Assembly: GCA_948949055.1 (NCBI GenBank) | Contig: CARBWQ010000002.1 | Span: 1 to 21,845, forward strand | DNA from: an uncultured Eubacteriales bacterium | GTDB lineage: Bacteria; Bacillota; Clostridia; Christensenellales; UBA1242 | DNA length: 21,845 nt | Reading direction: 5' to 3' | In this document: one piece after another, positions 20,472 to 21,845 of the stretch | Layout of the letters: every line of letters begins with the position of its first letter | Numbering within the stretch: the stretch's first letter is position 1 | Notes under the pieces: model-generated | The model's database searches: none | What the model was told of the DNA's origin: nothing | What the model saw: the letters and a program-made list of their open reading frames with translations, nothing else | Translations under genes and position numbers: made by a program

Positions 20472-21539
20472 TTATTTCAATGAAAGAAGTTTTTTATAAT
20501 TAATTCCAATTGCGTCTTTCATCTTTTCTAAACGAACTTTTGCATCAAGGGAAGCTTTATGTGAATTTTCAAAGAGCATTTGATAGATGTCGTCAATATG
20601 ATTTAAACACTCTTTCCTGCGTTCTCTAATTGGCGTGAGAAATTCTTCTAAGATTTTGATAAGGAAAGTTTTTACTTTGACATCTCCAAGTCCTCCACGT
20701 TTGTAATGGGCTTTAAGTTCATCTAGGTTTTTGTAATCTGGGAGATATTTCTCAAAATGATAATCCTCACAAAAAGCGTCAAGGTATGAAAATACAACAT
20801 TGCCTTCAACTTGACCAGGATCGCTTACTTTGATATGATTTGGGTCAGTATAAGCAGACATAACCTTTTCTCTTACCGTCTTTTCGTCATCGCAAAGATA
20901 AATAGCATTTCCTGCTGATTTTGACATTTTAATTTTACCATCTAGACCAGGCAATCTTTGCAAAAGTTTATTTTCTGAAACGATAGCCTTAGGCATAGCG
21001 AAAATTTCCTCTTGTGGTGAATAGGTATAATTAAATGAATTTACAATTTCACGAGCCTGTTCAAGCATTGGCAGTTGGTCGCCTCCAACTGGAACAAGGG
21101 TAGTTCCGAAGGCTAAAATATCACTGGCTTGTGATACTGGATAATTAATAAAACCAATAGGAAGAGAGGTTTCAAAACCACGAGCTTTGATTTCTTCTTT
21201 AATTGTTGGATTGCGTTGAAGCCTTGATAGTGTGACAAGATTCATAAAATAGGTTGTAAATTCATGAAGTTCACTTACCATAGACTGAATAAATATGTTT
21301 ACCTTCTTTGGATCAATTCCAGCCGAAATATAGTCGATTGCGACTTGGATAATGTTGTTTTTAACTTTATCAATCTTGTCAGCGTTGTCTGTCAAAGCCT
21401 GTGTGTCGGCAATCATAACATAAAATTTGTCATAGTCAAGAGAGTTTTGCATTTCAATGCGTTTTTTAAGTGAGCCAACATAGTGGCCAAGGTGTAAATT
21501 GCCTGTTGGGCGATCTCCGGTTAAAATAATATCTTTCAT
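20472..21539 (-). CDS. trpS: Tryptophanyl-tRNA synthetase
   Basis: Class I aminoacyl-tRNA synthetase charging tRNA-Trp. The 355-aa product begins MKDIILTGDRPTGNLHLGHYVG with the HIGH-type motif HLGH (16-19). It also has the tryptophan-pocket region FMNLVTLSRLQRNPTIKEE and YPVSQASDILAF, VPVGGDQLPMLEQAREI, and KMSKSAGN (204-211). It is somewhat longer than the usual 330 aa, with extra length in the C-terminal helical part. The start has GAGG about 7 nt upstream and a short leader, so there is no room for a T-box; regulation by uncharged tRNA is not visible here. Confidence 0.96.
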   Translation of the reverse strand: MKDIILTGDRPTGNLHLGHYVGSLKKRIEMQNSLDYDKFYVMIADTQALTDNADKIDKVKNNIIQVAIDYISAGIDPKKVNIFIQSMVSELHEFTTYFMNLVTLSRLQRNPTIKEEIKARGFETSLPIGFINYPVSQASDILAFGTTLVPVGGDQLPMLEQAREIVNSFNYTYSPQEEIFAMPKAIVSENKLLQRLPGLDGKIKMSKSAGNAIYLCDDEKTVREKVMSAYTDPNHIKVSDPGQVEGNVVFSYLDAFCEDYHFEKYLPDYKNLDELKAHYKRGGLGDVKVKTFLIKILEEFLTPIRERRKECLNHIDDIYQMLFENSHKASLDAKVRLEKMKDAIGINYKKLLSLK

Positions 21540-21558
21540 AAATACCTCATTTTAGTAA

Positions 21559-21587
21559 ATTTTAAAGTATTAAATTGAAATTGTCAA
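21559..21587 (-). promoter_or_regulatory. trpS promoter
   Basis: Minus-strand perfect -35 TTGACA (21582-21587), 17-nt spacer, -10 TAAAAT (21559-21564). The leader to the ATG is only about 15 nt. Confidence 0.65.
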
Positions 21588-21845
21588 GCAAACAAAAAAA
21601 GTTGCAAAATATTATAGCTTTTTTACGCTTAATTTGCTATTTTTGAAAACAGCCTATTTTTCAAAGCTCTAAAAATGGCTATATCATCTATATTTAAGGG
21701 CGCGCGAATTTTGTAAAAAAATAAATTATAGCGTTTTATTTTATACCATTTTAAAATAAAATGTTGCCAAAATGACAAAATTTTACATTTAAAAACAAAC
21801 TATATTTTAGAAAATTATTTTGTTTGTCAAAGATAAGTATAATTT
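21588..21845. other. Gene-free right end of the window
   Basis: No ORF with start and ribosome site is seen. There is an imperfect hairpin AGCCTATTTTT...AAAAATGGCT (21651-21680), a short GC-rich spot GGGCGCGCG (21699-21707), and an all-A/T 10-bp inverted repeat around 21735-21765. The first hairpin could belong to a gene outside the window; otherwise I see nothing interpretable. Confidence 0.45.

Noticed and set aside
21540..21845. T-box leader for trpS
   Set aside because: The promoter matches close to the start leave a leader of only about 15 nt, and no T-box consensus or large antiterminator is visible.

Overview
This is a core chromosomal segment from a very AT-rich, Gram-positive-type anaerobe, most likely an uncultured Bacillota (Clostridia or a relative). 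The reasons are the rpmH-rnpA-yidD-yidC-khpB block, a Gram-positive-type YidC without the large proteobacterial N-terminal domain, strong AAGGAGG-type ribosome sites on most genes, rubrerythrin (an anaerobe marker), and a lipoprotein with Ig-like domains of the kind common in gut Firmicutes. No finer taxonomy can be defended from sequence reading alone. I see no transposase, integrase, phage gene, CRISPR array, tRNA or rRNA.

Layout, left to right. 1-6071 is all on the minus strand: rsmG (cut by the window edge), mnmG, dCMP deaminase, dUTPase, two unrecognised genes, and dnaN. A decayed copy of the dnaN 3' end lies between the two unrecognised genes. 6072-6868 is a gene-poor gap that looks like the replication origin. 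It has four near-consensus DnaA boxes, a six-unit DnaA-trio next to one box, an AT-rich tract, two nearly identical 24-bp palindrome-containing repeats flanking the whole, and a possible 41-codon membrane peptide ORF. mnmE (+) follows, then an unrecognised small gene, rubrerythrin, a cluster of three parS sites and parA-parB, all minus. 12229-16262 is the plus-strand block rpmH-rnpA-yidD-yidC-khpB, then an unrecognised gene and a small exported Cys protein. The right end carries dnaA (-), recF (+), an Ig-like lipoprotein (-) and trpS (-).

Together the genes cover chromosome replication and segregation (DnaA, DnaN, RecF, ParA/ParB/parS), tRNA wobble modification and rRNA methylation (MnmE, MnmG, RsmG), membrane protein insertion and RNA processing (YidC, YidD, RnpA, KhpB) and dUMP supply (dCMP deaminase, dUTPase). 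These are the usual neighbours of a bacterial origin, but the order is shuffled: dnaA and dnaN are about 10 kb apart, the apparent origin sits between dnaN and mnmE, and mnmE is separated from both mnmG and the yidC-khpB block.

The most interesting points are the displaced origin with its flanking repeats, a YidC with a large extra domain predicted outside the membrane, apparent leaderless starts on mnmG, mnmE and recF, the dnaN relic, and the small GC-richer ORF abutting mnmE.
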